From an uncultured Flaviramulus sp. (GTDB taxonomy: Bacteria; Bacteroidota; Bacteroidia; Flavobacteriales; Flavobacteriaceae), in assembly GCA_947495125.1 (NCBI GenBank), contig CANLXL010000001.1:1-64000 (forward strand): DNA of 64,000 bases, in the 5' to 3' direction. Made by a program: the position numbers and the translations under genes. Under the pieces are notes generated by a model. It had not been told where the DNA came from, made no database searches, and saw nothing but the letters and a program-made list of their open reading frames with translations. Numbering within the stretch: position 1 is the stretch's first letter; every line of letters begins with the position of its first letter. Shown in pieces: positions 44,889-54,572 of the stretch.

Positions 44889-46055
44889 TTATATTTTCGA
44901 TTTGTATTCCTTTTTATCTATAATCATTTTTGAGAGTATCTCACGAAGTATTTCAGATGTCCCTCCACCTATAGGGCCTAACCTGCTATCTCGCCACAGC
45001 CTTGCTAAAGGGTAGTCTTCCATATAACCATAGCCTCCTAAAAATTGCAGACATTCGTAAACAACCTTGTCGGCCATCTCAGTTGATTTTAATTTGGAAA
45101 CGGAAGCTTCTTTCACCACGTATTCCCCTTTTTCTAAACGATAGGTAACCGCATAATTAAACTGTTTGCAAACCTCCATATCAGCATATAGATCAACAAA
45201 CTTATGTCGTAACGCCTGATATTTATCCAATTCTTTTCCAAAAGCGGTACGTTCCGACATATAATTCAGCGCGTATTCTAACGCATATTCTGCTCTCGCG
45301 TGGGCATTAATTCCCATAACCAGTCGTTCCAGCGAAAAGTGTTGCAAAATATATCCAAAACCTTGATTCTCTTCACCCAACAAATTACTGGTTGGTACTC
45401 TAACATTATCAAACGCAATTTCGGCAGTATCTGAAGCTCTCCATCCTAATTTATCCAACTTTGTAGCAGATATTCCTTCAGTCTCTCTATCTACCACAAA
45501 AATGCTCATACCTTTATTCCCTAGTTCCGGATTTGTTTTAGCCGCAACCACCAAATAATCACTATAAACGCCATTTGTAATAAACGTTTTAGATCCGTTT
45601 ATCACATAAAAATCACCCTCTTTAACTGCCGTAGTGCTTATACCTGCAACATCACTACCTCCCGATGGTTCAGTAATACACAAACACCCAATCTTTTCTC
45701 CTGCAATACTCGGGGCTAAATACTTTTCTTTAATGGCCTCACTGCCTTCTGCATTAAGATGAGTCATCGCCAAATACACATGTGCCCAAACTGCTGCTGC
45801 AAAACCACCGGAATTTATTCTTTGTAATTCTTCTTGTAAAATAACCGTATAAAATAAATCTAAATTTAACCCACCATAGGCCTCAGGGTAATGAATACCA
45901 AAAAATCCCATATCACCGAACTTCTTCCATATAAAGGGCTCAATAGTTCCAGTTTTTTCCCATTTATCAATATGAGGCACAACTTCTTTCTTTAAAAATT
46001 CCTGAAGGCTTTTTCTAAAAAGATTATGCTCTTCGGTGAAGTACATATTATTCAT
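44889..46055 (-). CDS. acyl-CoA dehydrogenase
   Basis: The 388-residue flavoenzyme has the family's N-terminal helical domain, the FAD/substrate segment CLCITEPSGGSDVAGISTTA, and the C-terminal part with LQFLGGYGYMEDYPLARLWRDSRL and GGTSEILREILSKMI. It catalyses alpha-beta dehydrogenation of an acyl-CoA in fatty-acid or branched-chain amino-acid breakdown. The precise substrate is not clear. It is a single gene upstream of rpsU on the same strand. Confidence 0.92.
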   Translation of the reverse strand: MNNMYFTEEHNLFRKSLQEFLKKEVVPHIDKWEKTGTIEPFIWKKFGDMGFFGIHYPEAYGGLNLDLFYTVILQEELQRINSGGFAAAVWAHVYLAMTHLNAEGSEAIKEKYLAPSIAGEKIGCLCITEPSGGSDVAGISTTAVKEGDFYVINGSKTFITNGVYSDYLVVAAKTNPELGNKGMSIFVVDRETEGISATKLDKLGWRASDTAEIAFDNVRVPTSNLLGEENQGFGYILQHFSLERLVMGINAHARAEYALEYALNYMSERTAFGKELDKYQALRHKFVDLYADMEVCKQFNYAVTYRLEKGEYVVKEASVSKLKSTEMADKVVYECLQFLGGYGYMEDYPLARLWRDSRLGPIGGGTSEILREILSKMIIDKKEYKSKI

Positions 46056-46149
46056 TTACTTAAATGTATTAGTGTTTTCGTCTAGCAATTTTGATGCTTA
46101 GAATATTTAAAACCAATATTCCAACAAATGTTGAGACATTCTTTTTCAA

Positions 46150-47043
46150 TCAATCAAGGGTCAAATATAATTTAATTATATCGATTTTATTAACTGGAAA
46201 GCCCTTAACTTTCATTAATTCGTCAAGAGATTTATAACCCTGTCGTAATTGTCGTTCTTCAAGAATATCATGAGCCAAATTATAATCTATGTGCTGAATC
46301 GTAACCAAGTCATCTAAAGTTGCCTCATTGATATCCAATTTCTTAATATTTCGAGGTGTCTTAACAGTGAACTGATTTGTGATTTTCGTAATAAGCACCT
46401 CATTTAAGCCGTAAACGTCCCAAAGCTGAATGTCTGCTATAAAACCACCTGGAAACTTATTTCTATACTTAATAATCCGCTCGGAAAGTACTTCTCCTAT
46501 ACCGCCAATTTTTTGTAATTGCCTTGCTGTAACCACATTCAGATCTTCTTTTTGAGTGAATGTTTTTGACCACTTATCGTATTCACTGGTCTTAGGATTC
46601 TTTGATACTTTGGGATCGATTACCCGCTCAGGAAATTTAAAATATGGTGAAATCGCATTTAAAAGTGAATCTGAAATTTTTGTTACGTCTTGAAACTGTT
46701 TTACAGTCCTGATCCATTTATTCTGTTCTCTAAAAATAAGCAGTCTATCGATTTCGGCACTAGACATCCCTAATGAAGTCCCTTTATAATCCGTAATATA
46801 ATTTGGATTGAAAGGAAATACTTTTGGCTTTCTGTTTTCCAGTTCTATCGTTCGGAGAGAATCTATTTCTTTCTTGAATTGACTAAAGGCTTTATCATTA
46901 AATGAAATTTCATTTTCAGACCCCCCAATGACCATGGGAACAATAAAAAAGCAAATACACTGAAGACCTATGATCAAAAGTATTAAAAAGAAAATCCCAT
47001 TTCGTTGTTTTTTAGAAAACGTGAAATGGGCTTTAATTTGCAT
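46150..47043 (-). CDS. helix-hairpin-helix (ComEA-like) protein with N-terminal membrane anchor
   Basis: The 297-residue protein has one membrane helix (about 15-36) and three HhH-like stretches. The first is GTSLGMSSAEIDRLLIFREQ, the second RQLQKIGGIGEVLSERIIKYR and the third DINEATLDDLVTIQHIDYNLA. ComEA-type proteins bind double-stranded DNA at the cell surface during uptake. This long, multi-repeat form is common in Bacteroidota and may have another role. It lies 41 bp after the symporter gene. Confidence 0.85.
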   Translation of the reverse strand: MQIKAHFTFSKKQRNGIFFLILLIIGLQCICFFIVPMVIGGSENEISFNDKAFSQFKKEIDSLRTIELENRKPKVFPFNPNYITDYKGTSLGMSSAEIDRLLIFREQNKWIRTVKQFQDVTKISDSLLNAISPYFKFPERVIDPKVSKNPKTSEYDKWSKTFTQKEDLNVVTARQLQKIGGIGEVLSERIIKYRNKFPGGFIADIQLWDVYGLNEVLITKITNQFTVKTPRNIKKLDINEATLDDLVTIQHIDYNLAHDILEERQLRQGYKSLDELMKVKGFPVNKIDIIKLYLTLD

Positions 47044-47084
47044 TTTATATTTTTTTAATCTGTCAAATTGAATCCGCCAAATTG

Positions 47085-48674
47085 CTATTTTTTGGGTTTT
47101 ATAGCGCTCATGTATTTATTCAATTCATCTCTAACTTTAGGCGCAAGAATAACTAAACCAACCATGTTTGGAACCATCATGGCAAAGATCATCGCATCAG
47201 AGAAACCTATTACCGAATTTAAACTCGCTGAAGCTCCAACAATAACAAACATACAGAAGATCGTTTTGTACAAATACTCCATTTTTTTACTTCTTCCGAA
47301 TAAATAAGCCCAACCTTGAAAACCATAGTAAGACCAGGAGATCATAGTACTAAATGCGAATAATACAACTGCTATTGTTAATACATAAGGGAACCAACTA
47401 ATTGCACTTCCAAATGCGCCTGAAGTCATTAATATAGCTTCAGCATCATTTGCCGGCCCGACTCCTGTTAATGAACCCGTAATTATTAAAACTAAAGCTG
47501 TCATTGTACACACAACTACCGTATCTATAAATGGCTCCAATAACGCCACCATTCCTTCTGATGCCGGATATTTTGTTTTTACAGCCGAATGCGCAATTGA
47601 AGACGAACCAATACCAGCTTCATTTGAGAATGCTGCTCTTCTAAACCCTTGAATTAACACACCAACAGCCCCACCAGCAATGCCTTCTGGGCTAAATGCA
47701 CCATTAAAAATTTGAACAAATGCATCACCTATCATATTATAATTAGCAAAAATTACAAATAAGGAAGCCCCTACATAAATAACGACCATAAATGGCACTA
47801 TTTTATCAGTCACTTTAGCTATTTTCTTAATACCTCCAATTATTACAATACCAACTAAAACTGCCATTACTAATCCAAATACCCAGCGGTATCCATAAAC
47901 AAAGGATTCATCTCCTCCTGTCATGTGTTCAAAAAGCTGAACCGCTTGATTTACCTGGAACATGTTTCCACCACCAAATGAGCCACCAATTACAAATATC
48001 GCAAACAACACTGCTAACACTTTTCCTAAACCACCAAGTCCTTTAGATTTTAAACCTTTAGTAAGATAGTACATTGGACCACCATAAACGATTCCATCTT
48101 CATCAATATCTCTATATTTTACACCAAGTGTACATTCTACAAACTTAGATGCCATTCCTAAAAACCCAGCTATAATCATCCAGAACGTTGCTCCTGCCCC
48201 ACCAATAGATACTGCAATAGCAACACCAGCGATGTTTCCCAAACCAACAGTTGCGGATAAGGCAGCTGTTAATGCCTGAAAATGTGATACTTCTCCTTCG
48301 TGCCCCTCAACGGCTATAGTTTCAATGGCGTCTCCTCCGGGGGTAGAATCTCCCGCTGCAATTAAAGATTCATGATGATCAATACTATCATACTTACCTC
48401 TTACAATATTAACTGAGGTAAAAAAACCTTTAAGATTTATAAACTTAAAATAAAAAGTGAAATATAATGCTCCCAGTATTAGAGGAAATAAAACCCAATA
48501 CACACTAATTGTATCAGAAAAAGGAATTTGGTAAAAAATAAAATTTACAAACCCACCTGTAGCATTACCGAATGCTTGGTCAATTTTCTCATCAACTCCC
48601 ATTTCTTGGGCTTCCTGTGCAAATGTTAAAAATGGTAATATTAATGTAAAAATTGAAAGAAGATATTTCTTCAT
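47085..48674 (-). CDS. sodium:alanine symporter family protein (AGCS)
   Basis: The 529-residue carrier has about 11-12 membrane helices and AGCS signatures (ALSATVGLGNIAGVAIAVSI, AAFSNEAGIGSSSIAHSA). It should import alanine or glycine with Na+. An N-terminal signal-peptide-like segment (about 1-19, ending TFAQ) is followed by a short extracytoplasmic stretch before the first core helix, a pattern seen in Bacteroidota AGCS proteins. It is transcribed ahead of the HhH gene. Confidence 0.92.
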   Translation of the reverse strand: MKKYLLSIFTLILPFLTFAQEAQEMGVDEKIDQAFGNATGGFVNFIFYQIPFSDTISVYWVLFPLILGALYFTFYFKFINLKGFFTSVNIVRGKYDSIDHHESLIAAGDSTPGGDAIETIAVEGHEGEVSHFQALTAALSATVGLGNIAGVAIAVSIGGAGATFWMIIAGFLGMASKFVECTLGVKYRDIDEDGIVYGGPMYYLTKGLKSKGLGGLGKVLAVLFAIFVIGGSFGGGNMFQVNQAVQLFEHMTGGDESFVYGYRWVFGLVMAVLVGIVIIGGIKKIAKVTDKIVPFMVVIYVGASLFVIFANYNMIGDAFVQIFNGAFSPEGIAGGAVGVLIQGFRRAAFSNEAGIGSSSIAHSAVKTKYPASEGMVALLEPFIDTVVVCTMTALVLIITGSLTGVGPANDAEAILMTSGAFGSAISWFPYVLTIAVVLFAFSTMISWSYYGFQGWAYLFGRSKKMEYLYKTIFCMFVIVGASASLNSVIGFSDAMIFAMMVPNMVGLVILAPKVRDELNKYMSAIKPKK

Positions 48675-48782
48675 AATAATGTATTGTTAGTTAGTTTTAT
48701 TAAAGAATTTATTATTTAAAGGCAGCAAGATGCTAAAAAAAAATCAATTTGTAAAATATACGTCGTTAAATTAGAGAATTCT

Positions 48783-49796
48783 CTATTTTATGTTATAAAC
48801 CGTATTCAACTTGTTTATTTGTTCCGGACGCCCCAAAACAATGAGTTTAGATTGAGGTGCAAGTTTCATCTCGGCTTCCGGGTTAACAATATATTCACCG
48901 TTTTCATCTTTATAACCAATCACATTACAACCCGTTTTTTTTCTAAGATCCAGGTCTTTAATGGTTTTAATGTCGTCCGTTAGTTTCTTAACGGCAACCT
49001 CTTCAATATTAATATTAGATTTTCCAACGATTGACAGGTTATCTACAAACTCCATCAAACCAGGTACCACAACCAAAGATGCCATATGATCACCACCAAT
49101 TTTATCTGGTAAAATAACGTTATTGGCCCCGGCAAGTTTTAGTTTATTATATGATGTTTCCTGAGACGCACGACTAATAATATTTATAGATTTATTTATT
49201 TGCCGTGTTGAAAGCACAATAAATAAGTTATCGGCATCATTCGGCAATGCAGAAATTAAACAGGATGCCCGATCTACTCCTGCCTGAAGCAATACGTCAT
49301 CCTCACTTGCATTACCTAAAACAAAAGGCATCAACTCACTTTCAATCTTATCTACTAGTTCTTTATCCTTTTCAATGATCACAAATGGCTTTTTGTATGC
49401 CAGTAGTTTTATTGCAGCTTGTCTCCCATTTCTGCCAAAACCACAAATTATAATATGGTTTTTAAAATTGTCTATTTTTTTCTGCATTCTTTTTTGTTTT
49501 AATTCTTCTAAATCATTTTTACTCAAAATATATTCGGTAATTACAGATAAGGCATATCCTAAAATAAAAACACTTGTTAATATTAAAAATATGGTAAAGA
49601 TCTTGGTGGTATCATCTAGGGGGTGCACTTCTTGAAAACCTACTGTGGTTATAGTTATCACAGTCATATAAAGTGCATCAATCCATGTATAACCAGACAT
49701 TGATTTAAACCCAATAACACCGATAATTAATAATATAATTAATAGGAAAACTGCGGTGTAAATTTTTGTTCGGAAAAATTTTATAAGAGGGTTCAT
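48783..49796 (-). CDS. potassium channel protein with TrkA-N/TrkA-C (RCK) domains
   Basis: The 337-residue protein has two membrane helices (about 15-32 and 66-88) enclosing a pore loop with filter TVGFQ (residues 51-55), where most K+ channels have TVGYG or TVGFG. The cytoplasmic TrkA-N domain follows (IICGFGRNGRQAA, about 112-230), then a TrkA-C domain (about 255-335). This is the Kch/MthK layout. The Q at the fifth filter position is unusual in general, though it may be a lineage trait. Confidence 0.9.
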   Translation of the reverse strand: MNPLIKFFRTKIYTAVFLLIILLIIGVIGFKSMSGYTWIDALYMTVITITTVGFQEVHPLDDTTKIFTIFLILTSVFILGYALSVITEYILSKNDLEELKQKRMQKKIDNFKNHIIICGFGRNGRQAAIKLLAYKKPFVIIEKDKELVDKIESELMPFVLGNASEDDVLLQAGVDRASCLISALPNDADNLFIVLSTRQINKSINIISRASQETSYNKLKLAGANNVILPDKIGGDHMASLVVVPGLMEFVDNLSIVGKSNINIEEVAVKKLTDDIKTIKDLDLRKKTGCNVIGYKDENGEYIVNPEAEMKLAPQSKLIVLGRPEQINKLNTVYNIK

Positions 49797-49818
49797 AGGT
49801 TATACCAATTTAAAGGTA

Positions 49819-50046
49819 TTATAAATCAAACACAGATGATCTTTTGGTGTAAACTAAATCTTTGATGCGCATCCAAAAAGCTATAAACACATACAAAGCA
49901 AAACCAAAACCAACGGTAACAAAGGTTAAATACATAAACGATGTGCGAACCACTTTGGCCCTTATCCCCAAACGGTCTGCGATACGCTGGCAAACATAGT
50001 ATCCGTGTTTCTGAAAATACAATAAAGGTTTATAAAAAATGCTCAT
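49819..50046 (-). CDS. PspC domain protein
   Basis: The 75-residue protein is essentially one PspC domain: HGYYVCQRIADRLGIRAKVVRTSF followed by a membrane helix (about 38-60). PspC proteins sit in the inner membrane and take part in envelope stress responses. It lies 18 bp after DUF2851 and 22 bp before the channel gene, so all three may be co-transcribed. Confidence 0.85.
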   Translation of the reverse strand: MSIFYKPLLYFQKHGYYVCQRIADRLGIRAKVVRTSFMYLTFVTVGFGFALYVFIAFWMRIKDLVYTKRSSVFDL

Positions 50047-50064
50047 GCCGCAATTTAATAATAT

Positions 50065-51351
50065 TTATTTAATGATCAGCGCATTTCCTATAGCACATTG
50101 TAAGCATTTATTTTTTTCACAATATTCTGTTTTAAGCTGAATAAGCGCTTGCGAATCCATTGACGATTTAGAAATCTTTTTTAAACCATTGAAAGCATTT
50201 ATAATCGTGTTCTTTTCTGAAGTTATAGTATTCGCAATGTTAATGATAGTCGTATCAATGTCTCTCCCCTGTTCTTTAGCATAGGAAAATTTAACCGGTA
50301 ATATCGTATTAATAAGTAACAAATCTACGAACGATTTAGTTATGTTCTTTGCTGACGGTTTTGATTCTTTCTGAAAGTTATAATGGGTATTCCAAAACCC
50401 CGAGGCAGCACTGTCGAATAAGTCGTAAAATTCATTTAAATCTTCAGTCTTAATAATTTTAGAAAACAGATGCTGCTCTTTATGGTATAAGCTTGCAAGT
50501 TGAGACAACCTTATGGTTGGAAAATTTGTAGGTCGTAATCTAAAAAACTGTACAGGTAAAACATGCTTGTTTTTAAGGTTGAATTTTTGAGTTAAGAATT
50601 TGTACTCCTTTACTAAACTCGAATAATACCCATTTTCAATGTCAGAATTAAGCAACCCTGCTTGACCAAATAAAAGCGCTTCTAAAACACCTTGCTGCGA
50701 TCGTATTTTTCTAACAATCGGGAAATCGATGGATTGAGCAATACTAAAAAACGATTCTCTGTTTACCTTTAATCCAAAATTCCTAGCAAGCATTTTAAAT
50801 AAAACGGCTTCCCAATCATTTTTCGAATCCTTCAAAAGTCTATCAATTGTTCTAGATTTGCGTTCTAGACGTTCAAAATACAATCGTTCCAACCAATTAT
50901 TGAGTACAAAATCATTGACATCTTTAAAATCATACTCGCAATTAATCCATTTATGAGTTCCTATTGTGATTGGAGTTGAAAACAGCCTTTCATAATTACT
51001 TAAAATCTCCTTATCTACATAATCTTTTAAAACCAACGTTGCAATTGGTGTATTGTCTTTTCTGTACACTTCTGTGTCATGTTCCCAAACCACGTGTAAA
51101 ATTACACCGTCATAAGCTCTGTCTTGTTCATGATTATGCAAAAACCAATCAGACGATTTGATATGTATTTCTACATTGCCAGCCCAAAGTTGATCGCCAA
51201 TTCTTATGCGTGCATTAAAAAAATCGGGGCCGGAATTTAAATTATGTTGTCCCACAGAAACGAGAAACAATGTTTCTCCTTGTACCGTTTTAATATCAGC
51301 GATGTTAAACTTTTTGTGCTTCCAGATGTAGTGTAAAAAATCTTCTCTCAT
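50065..51351 (-). CDS. DUF2851 family protein
   Basis: The 428-residue soluble protein matches DUF2851, a Bacteroidota-specific family. It opens with MREDFLHYIWKHKKFN, has FNARIRIGDQLWAGNVEIHIKSSDW near the N-terminus, and ends with a cysteine cluster (CEKNKCLQCAIG). The N-terminal part resembles a nuclease-like fold in layout, but no function is established. No signal peptide or membrane segment is seen. Confidence 0.88.
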   Translation of the reverse strand: MREDFLHYIWKHKKFNIADIKTVQGETLFLVSVGQHNLNSGPDFFNARIRIGDQLWAGNVEIHIKSSDWFLHNHEQDRAYDGVILHVVWEHDTEVYRKDNTPIATLVLKDYVDKEILSNYERLFSTPITIGTHKWINCEYDFKDVNDFVLNNWLERLYFERLERKSRTIDRLLKDSKNDWEAVLFKMLARNFGLKVNRESFFSIAQSIDFPIVRKIRSQQGVLEALLFGQAGLLNSDIENGYYSSLVKEYKFLTQKFNLKNKHVLPVQFFRLRPTNFPTIRLSQLASLYHKEQHLFSKIIKTEDLNEFYDLFDSAASGFWNTHYNFQKESKPSAKNITKSFVDLLLINTILPVKFSYAKEQGRDIDTTIINIANTITSEKNTIINAFNGLKKISKSSMDSQALIQLKTEYCEKNKCLQCAIGNALIIK

Positions 51352-51464
51352 GGCTCTAAATTAGAAAAGCATGGAGAAAATCAGCGATAGAATAAATATC
51401 TGATTACGGACTGCACATCCGGAATCAATTAGGCAGCAATTAAGTTAAAAGTTATGTCATAATT

Positions 51465-52163
51465 CTAAAAAAACTCAGCCTCAAAAAGGCTCTTAAAATG
51501 TTTTAAAAGTTTTTCTTTTATATCTTCTACAGAAACCTGTTCTACACCCAATTCCACATTTAAAGATGTCACGGCCTTTCCACGAATACCACAAGGAATA
51601 ATATTGTCAAAATACCCCAAATTTGCATTGACATTTAACGCAAATCCATGCATGGTTACCCAACGACTTGCACGAACACCCATAGCACAAATTTTACGTG
51701 CGAATGGTGTCCCAACATCCAACCAAACGCCAGTTTCACCCGGGCTTCTTTCAGCTTTAATTCCGTATTCCGAAAGGCTCAAAATGATCATTTCTTCTAA
51801 AAAACGCAGGTATTTATGAATATCGGTAAAAAAATTCTCTAAATCCAAAATTGGATAACCTACAACTTGCCCCGGGCCGTGATAGGTAATATCACCACCA
51901 CGATTAATTTTATAAAAGGTCGCTCCCTTTTCAGTGAGTTGTTCCTCGTTTAAAAGTAAATTCGACAAATCACCGCTTTTACCTAAGGTGTATACATGCG
52001 GATGCTCTACAAACAAGAAATAGTTGTTGGTGTCCAATCCCGCCTCTTCTCTCCTATTCTTAATTTTGGTTTCCACGATCCCTTTAAACAATTGCTCTTG
52101 ATAATCCCAAGTTTGTTTATAGTCTTTGTGACCTAAATCTTGTAGCTCTATTGTCTTATTCAT
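51465..52163 (-). CDS. lipB: octanoyltransferase LipB
   Basis: The 232-residue enzyme transfers octanoyl from acyl carrier protein to lipoyl domains. The family motif RGGDITYHGPGQVVGYPILD is present, as are the catalytic lysine (RKICAMGVR) and cysteine (IIPCGIRGKAVTSL). ATG at 52163 (MNKTIELQD) is preferred; a TTG three codons upstream is in frame. A small YqaE gene lies 96 bp upstream on the same strand. Confidence 0.94.
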   Translation of the reverse strand: MNKTIELQDLGHKDYKQTWDYQEQLFKGIVETKIKNRREEAGLDTNNYFLFVEHPHVYTLGKSGDLSNLLLNEEQLTEKGATFYKINRGGDITYHGPGQVVGYPILDLENFFTDIHKYLRFLEEMIILSLSEYGIKAERSPGETGVWLDVGTPFARKICAMGVRASRWVTMHGFALNVNANLGYFDNIIPCGIRGKAVTSLNVELGVEQVSVEDIKEKLLKHFKSLFEAEFF

Positions 52164-52259
52164 AGACCACAAAATTACAATAAATAATACTAAAATGACT
52201 TGATACTGAAGACCATCCCAAAATATTAATAATGCGAATCCCTTACTAAATATTAACCG

Positions 52260-52418
52260 TTAGTTTTTGGGATTATTTAAAATAACAAGGGCTGCAATAA
52301 CTCCGGGCACCCAGCCGCAAAGCCATAGTAAAAAAGTGATTAAAATGGAGCCACACCCCTTATCTAATACTGCTAAGGGCGGACAAATAATAGACAGTAA
52401 AACTCTCCAGAAACTCAT
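52260..52418 (-). CDS. YqaE/Pmp3 family small membrane protein
   Basis: This 52-codon gene encodes the Pmp3/YqaE signature: MSFWRVLLSIICPPLAVLDK, then two membrane helices (about 4-22 and 26-46) with the tail ALVILNNPKN. Proteins of this family are hydrophobic stress-induced membrane proteins that affect membrane potential or salt tolerance. It lies between lipB and lysS on the minus strand. Confidence 0.88.
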   Translation of the reverse strand: MSFWRVLLSIICPPLAVLDKGCGSILITFLLWLCGWVPGVIAALVILNNPKN

Positions 52419-52486
52419 GATTTGATATATTTAATGATTTGATGAAAGGCTTTCAAACTTCAGTTTTAAGCCATTTTAAATTTAAT

Positions 52487-52505
52487 TTCCCCGACCCATC
52501 GGGAA
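52487..52505. repeat. REP-like short palindrome
   Basis: TTCCCCGA and TCGGGAA pair (one bulged C) around CCCA in the 287-bp gap between yqaE and lysS. The rest of that gap shows no gene; a -7 box lies at its right end. Confidence 0.4.
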
Positions 52506-52666
52506 GATTATCTATTTGACGTTATGAAACGTGTTTTGTTACACATTTTTCCGTGTTAGAGATAGAAGCTGCATCCTTTTTTAAGGCAAGAGAAAATAAT
52601 ATAATAAAAAGCCCAGCCCTTATGGTAACACCTAAAAAATAAGTTTTAAAAGATAGCTTTTAATAG

Positions 52667-52674
52667 TATCTTTG
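52667..52674 (+). promoter_or_regulatory. putative -7 box of lysS
   Basis: TATCTTTG matches TAnnTTTG and lies 31 bp before the lysS ATG. It is identical to the -7 boxes of the helicase and WYL-regulator genes. Confidence 0.45.
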
Positions 52675-52705
52675 CCCATTAAAATTTACACACATTATTT
52701 AGAAT

Positions 52706-54397
52706 ATGTCGCAATTATCAGAGCAAGAACTTGTACGAAGAGAAAAATTATCGAAATTACGCGAATTAGGTATTAATCCGTATCCTGCGGATTTATACCC
52801 TGTAAGCCATACATCGAAGCAGGTTAAGAAAGTATTTGAAGAAGGAAAAAAGGTAATTCTCGCCGGAAGGCTGATGTTAATTAAGGTACAAGGGAAAGCT
52901 AGTTTTGCGCAGTTACAAGATGCTGAAGGAAAAATACAAGTCTATTTTAATCGTGATGAAATTTGCCCGGGAGAGGACAAAACCAAATATAACGACATAT
53001 TTAAAAAGCTTCTCGATTTTGGAGATTTTGTAGGAATCGAAGGTGAATTATTTACGACCAAGGTTGGCGAAAAATCCGTAAGAGTTAAAGACTTCAAATT
53101 GCTAAGCAAAGCTTTAAAACCACTACCGTTACCTAAGGAAAAAGACGGTGTTGTTTTCGATGCTTTTACCGATCCTGAGCAACGCTACAGACAGCGCTAT
53201 GCCGATTTAGTGGTGAATTCACATGTTAAAGACGTATTTGTAAAACGCACCAAATTGTTCAATGCCATGCGATCGTTTTTTAATGATGCTGGTTATTTTG
53301 AAGTTGAAACTCCGGTATTACAGCCCATTCCAGGCGGCGCAGCAGCACGGCCTTTTGTAACTCATCACAATGCTCTGGACGTACCACTGTATATGCGTAT
53401 TGCCAATGAGTTGTATTTAAAACGATTGATTGTTGGTGGTTTTGATGGTGTTTACGAGTTTTCAAAAAACTTCCGTAACGAAGGCATGGACAGAACGCAT
53501 AATCCTGAGTTTACGGCTATGGAAATATATGTGGCGTACAAAGACTACAACTGGATGATGGGTTTCTGTGAAGAATTATTAGAGCACTGCGCCATAGCGG
53601 TTAACGGCACTACAAAAGCAACTTTCGGGGATCATGAAATCGACTTCAAGGCTCCTTATGCGCGAGTAACCATGGCCGATTCTATTAAGCATTTTACGGG
53701 ATTTGATATTATCGGAAAAAGTGAAGATGAAATAAGACAAGCAGCCAAAGACTTAGGTATTGAAGTTGATGATACGATGGGAAAAGGCAAACTTATCGAT
53801 GAAATTTTTGGCGAAAAGTGTGAAGGTAACTACATACAACCCACCTATATTACCGACTACCCGAAAGAGATGAGTCCGTTATGCAAAGAACATAGAGAAA
53901 ACCCCGAATTAACAGAGCGTTTTGAGTTGATGGTATGTGGTAAAGAAATTGCCAATGCTTACTCCGAATTGAATGATCCTATAGACCAGCGTGAACGCTT
54001 TGAACATCAACTAAAGTTGGCTGCTAAAGGCGACGATGAGGCTACGGAATTTATAGATTATGACTTTTTACGTGCTCTAGAATATGGTATGCCTCCAACA
54101 TCCGGCATGGGCATTGGCATGGACAGATTGATTATGTTTTTAACGAATAACCAATCCATCCAGGAAGTATTATTCTTTCCGCAAATGCGTCCGGAAAAAA
54201 AAGACATAGCAATTAGTGAAGAAGCAAAAGACGTTTTAGAGATTTTGAAAAAGGCTGAAAGACCAGAATTAAATGATTTAAAAGCGCAGTCTGGTTTATC
54301 AAATAAAAAATGGGATAAGACCATAAAAGAGCTTACCAAGAATGGTTTGGCTAAGGTTGAAAAAACAGATGACGGGTTATTTGTTGAGCTCATTTAA
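52706..54397 (+). CDS. lysS: lysyl-tRNA synthetase (class II)
   Basis: The 563-residue enzyme has the OB-fold anticodon-binding domain (about 50-150) and the class II core: motif 2 with [20 protein letters not shown] and motif 3 with [15 protein letters not shown]. It charges tRNA-Lys. Compared with E. coli LysS (about 505 residues) it carries a C-terminal extension of about 60 residues (500-563) that looks like a small winged-helix domain ([20 protein letters not shown]). Similar extensions occur in Bacteroidota. Confidence 0.96.
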   Translation: MSQLSEQELVRREKLSKLRELGINPYPADLYPVSHTSKQVKKVFEEGKKVILAGRLMLIKVQGKASFAQLQDAEGKIQVYFNRDEICPGEDKTKYNDIFKKLLDFGDFVGIEGELFTTKVGEKSVRVKDFKLLSKALKPLPLPKEKDGVVFDAFTDPEQRYRQRYADLVVNSHVKDVFVKRTKLFNAMRSFFNDAGYFEVETPVLQPIPGGAAARPFVTHHNALDVPLYMRIANELYLKRLIVGGFDGVYEFSKNFRNEGMDRTHNPEFTAMEIYVAYKDYNWMMGFCEELLEHCAIAVNGTTKATFGDHEIDFKAPYARVTMADSIKHFTGFDIIGKSEDEIRQAAKDLGIEVDDTMGKGKLIDEIFGEKCEGNYIQPTYITDYPKEMSPLCKEHRENPELTERFELMVCGKEIANAYSELNDPIDQRERFEHQLKLAAKGDDEATEFIDYDFLRALEYGMPPTSGMGIGMDRLIMFLTNNQSIQEVLFFPQMRPEKKDIAISEEAKDVLEILKKAERPELNDLKAQSGLSNKKWDKTIKELTKNGLAKVEKTDDGLFVELI

Positions 54398-54446
54398 CAA
54401 AATAATTTGCAAGATTTATTTCGGTATTATTTTAACAAAAATGATT

Positions 54447-54477
54447 AAAGGATTTACAAGTGTGTAAATCCTTTTTT
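54447..54477 (+). terminator. terminator after lysS
   Basis: AAAGGATTTACA (54447-54458) pairs with TGTAAATCCTTT (54463-54474) around a four-base loop and is followed by a T-rich run. Confidence 0.85.
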
Positions 54478-54572
54478 GTTTTTCAGATGTAGATTTTGAA
54501 AAGATTTGTCACCCACCATCTATCAGGTTATAATAATTCGCTATTTTTAAGAAATCATCTTTCCATAGAAAC

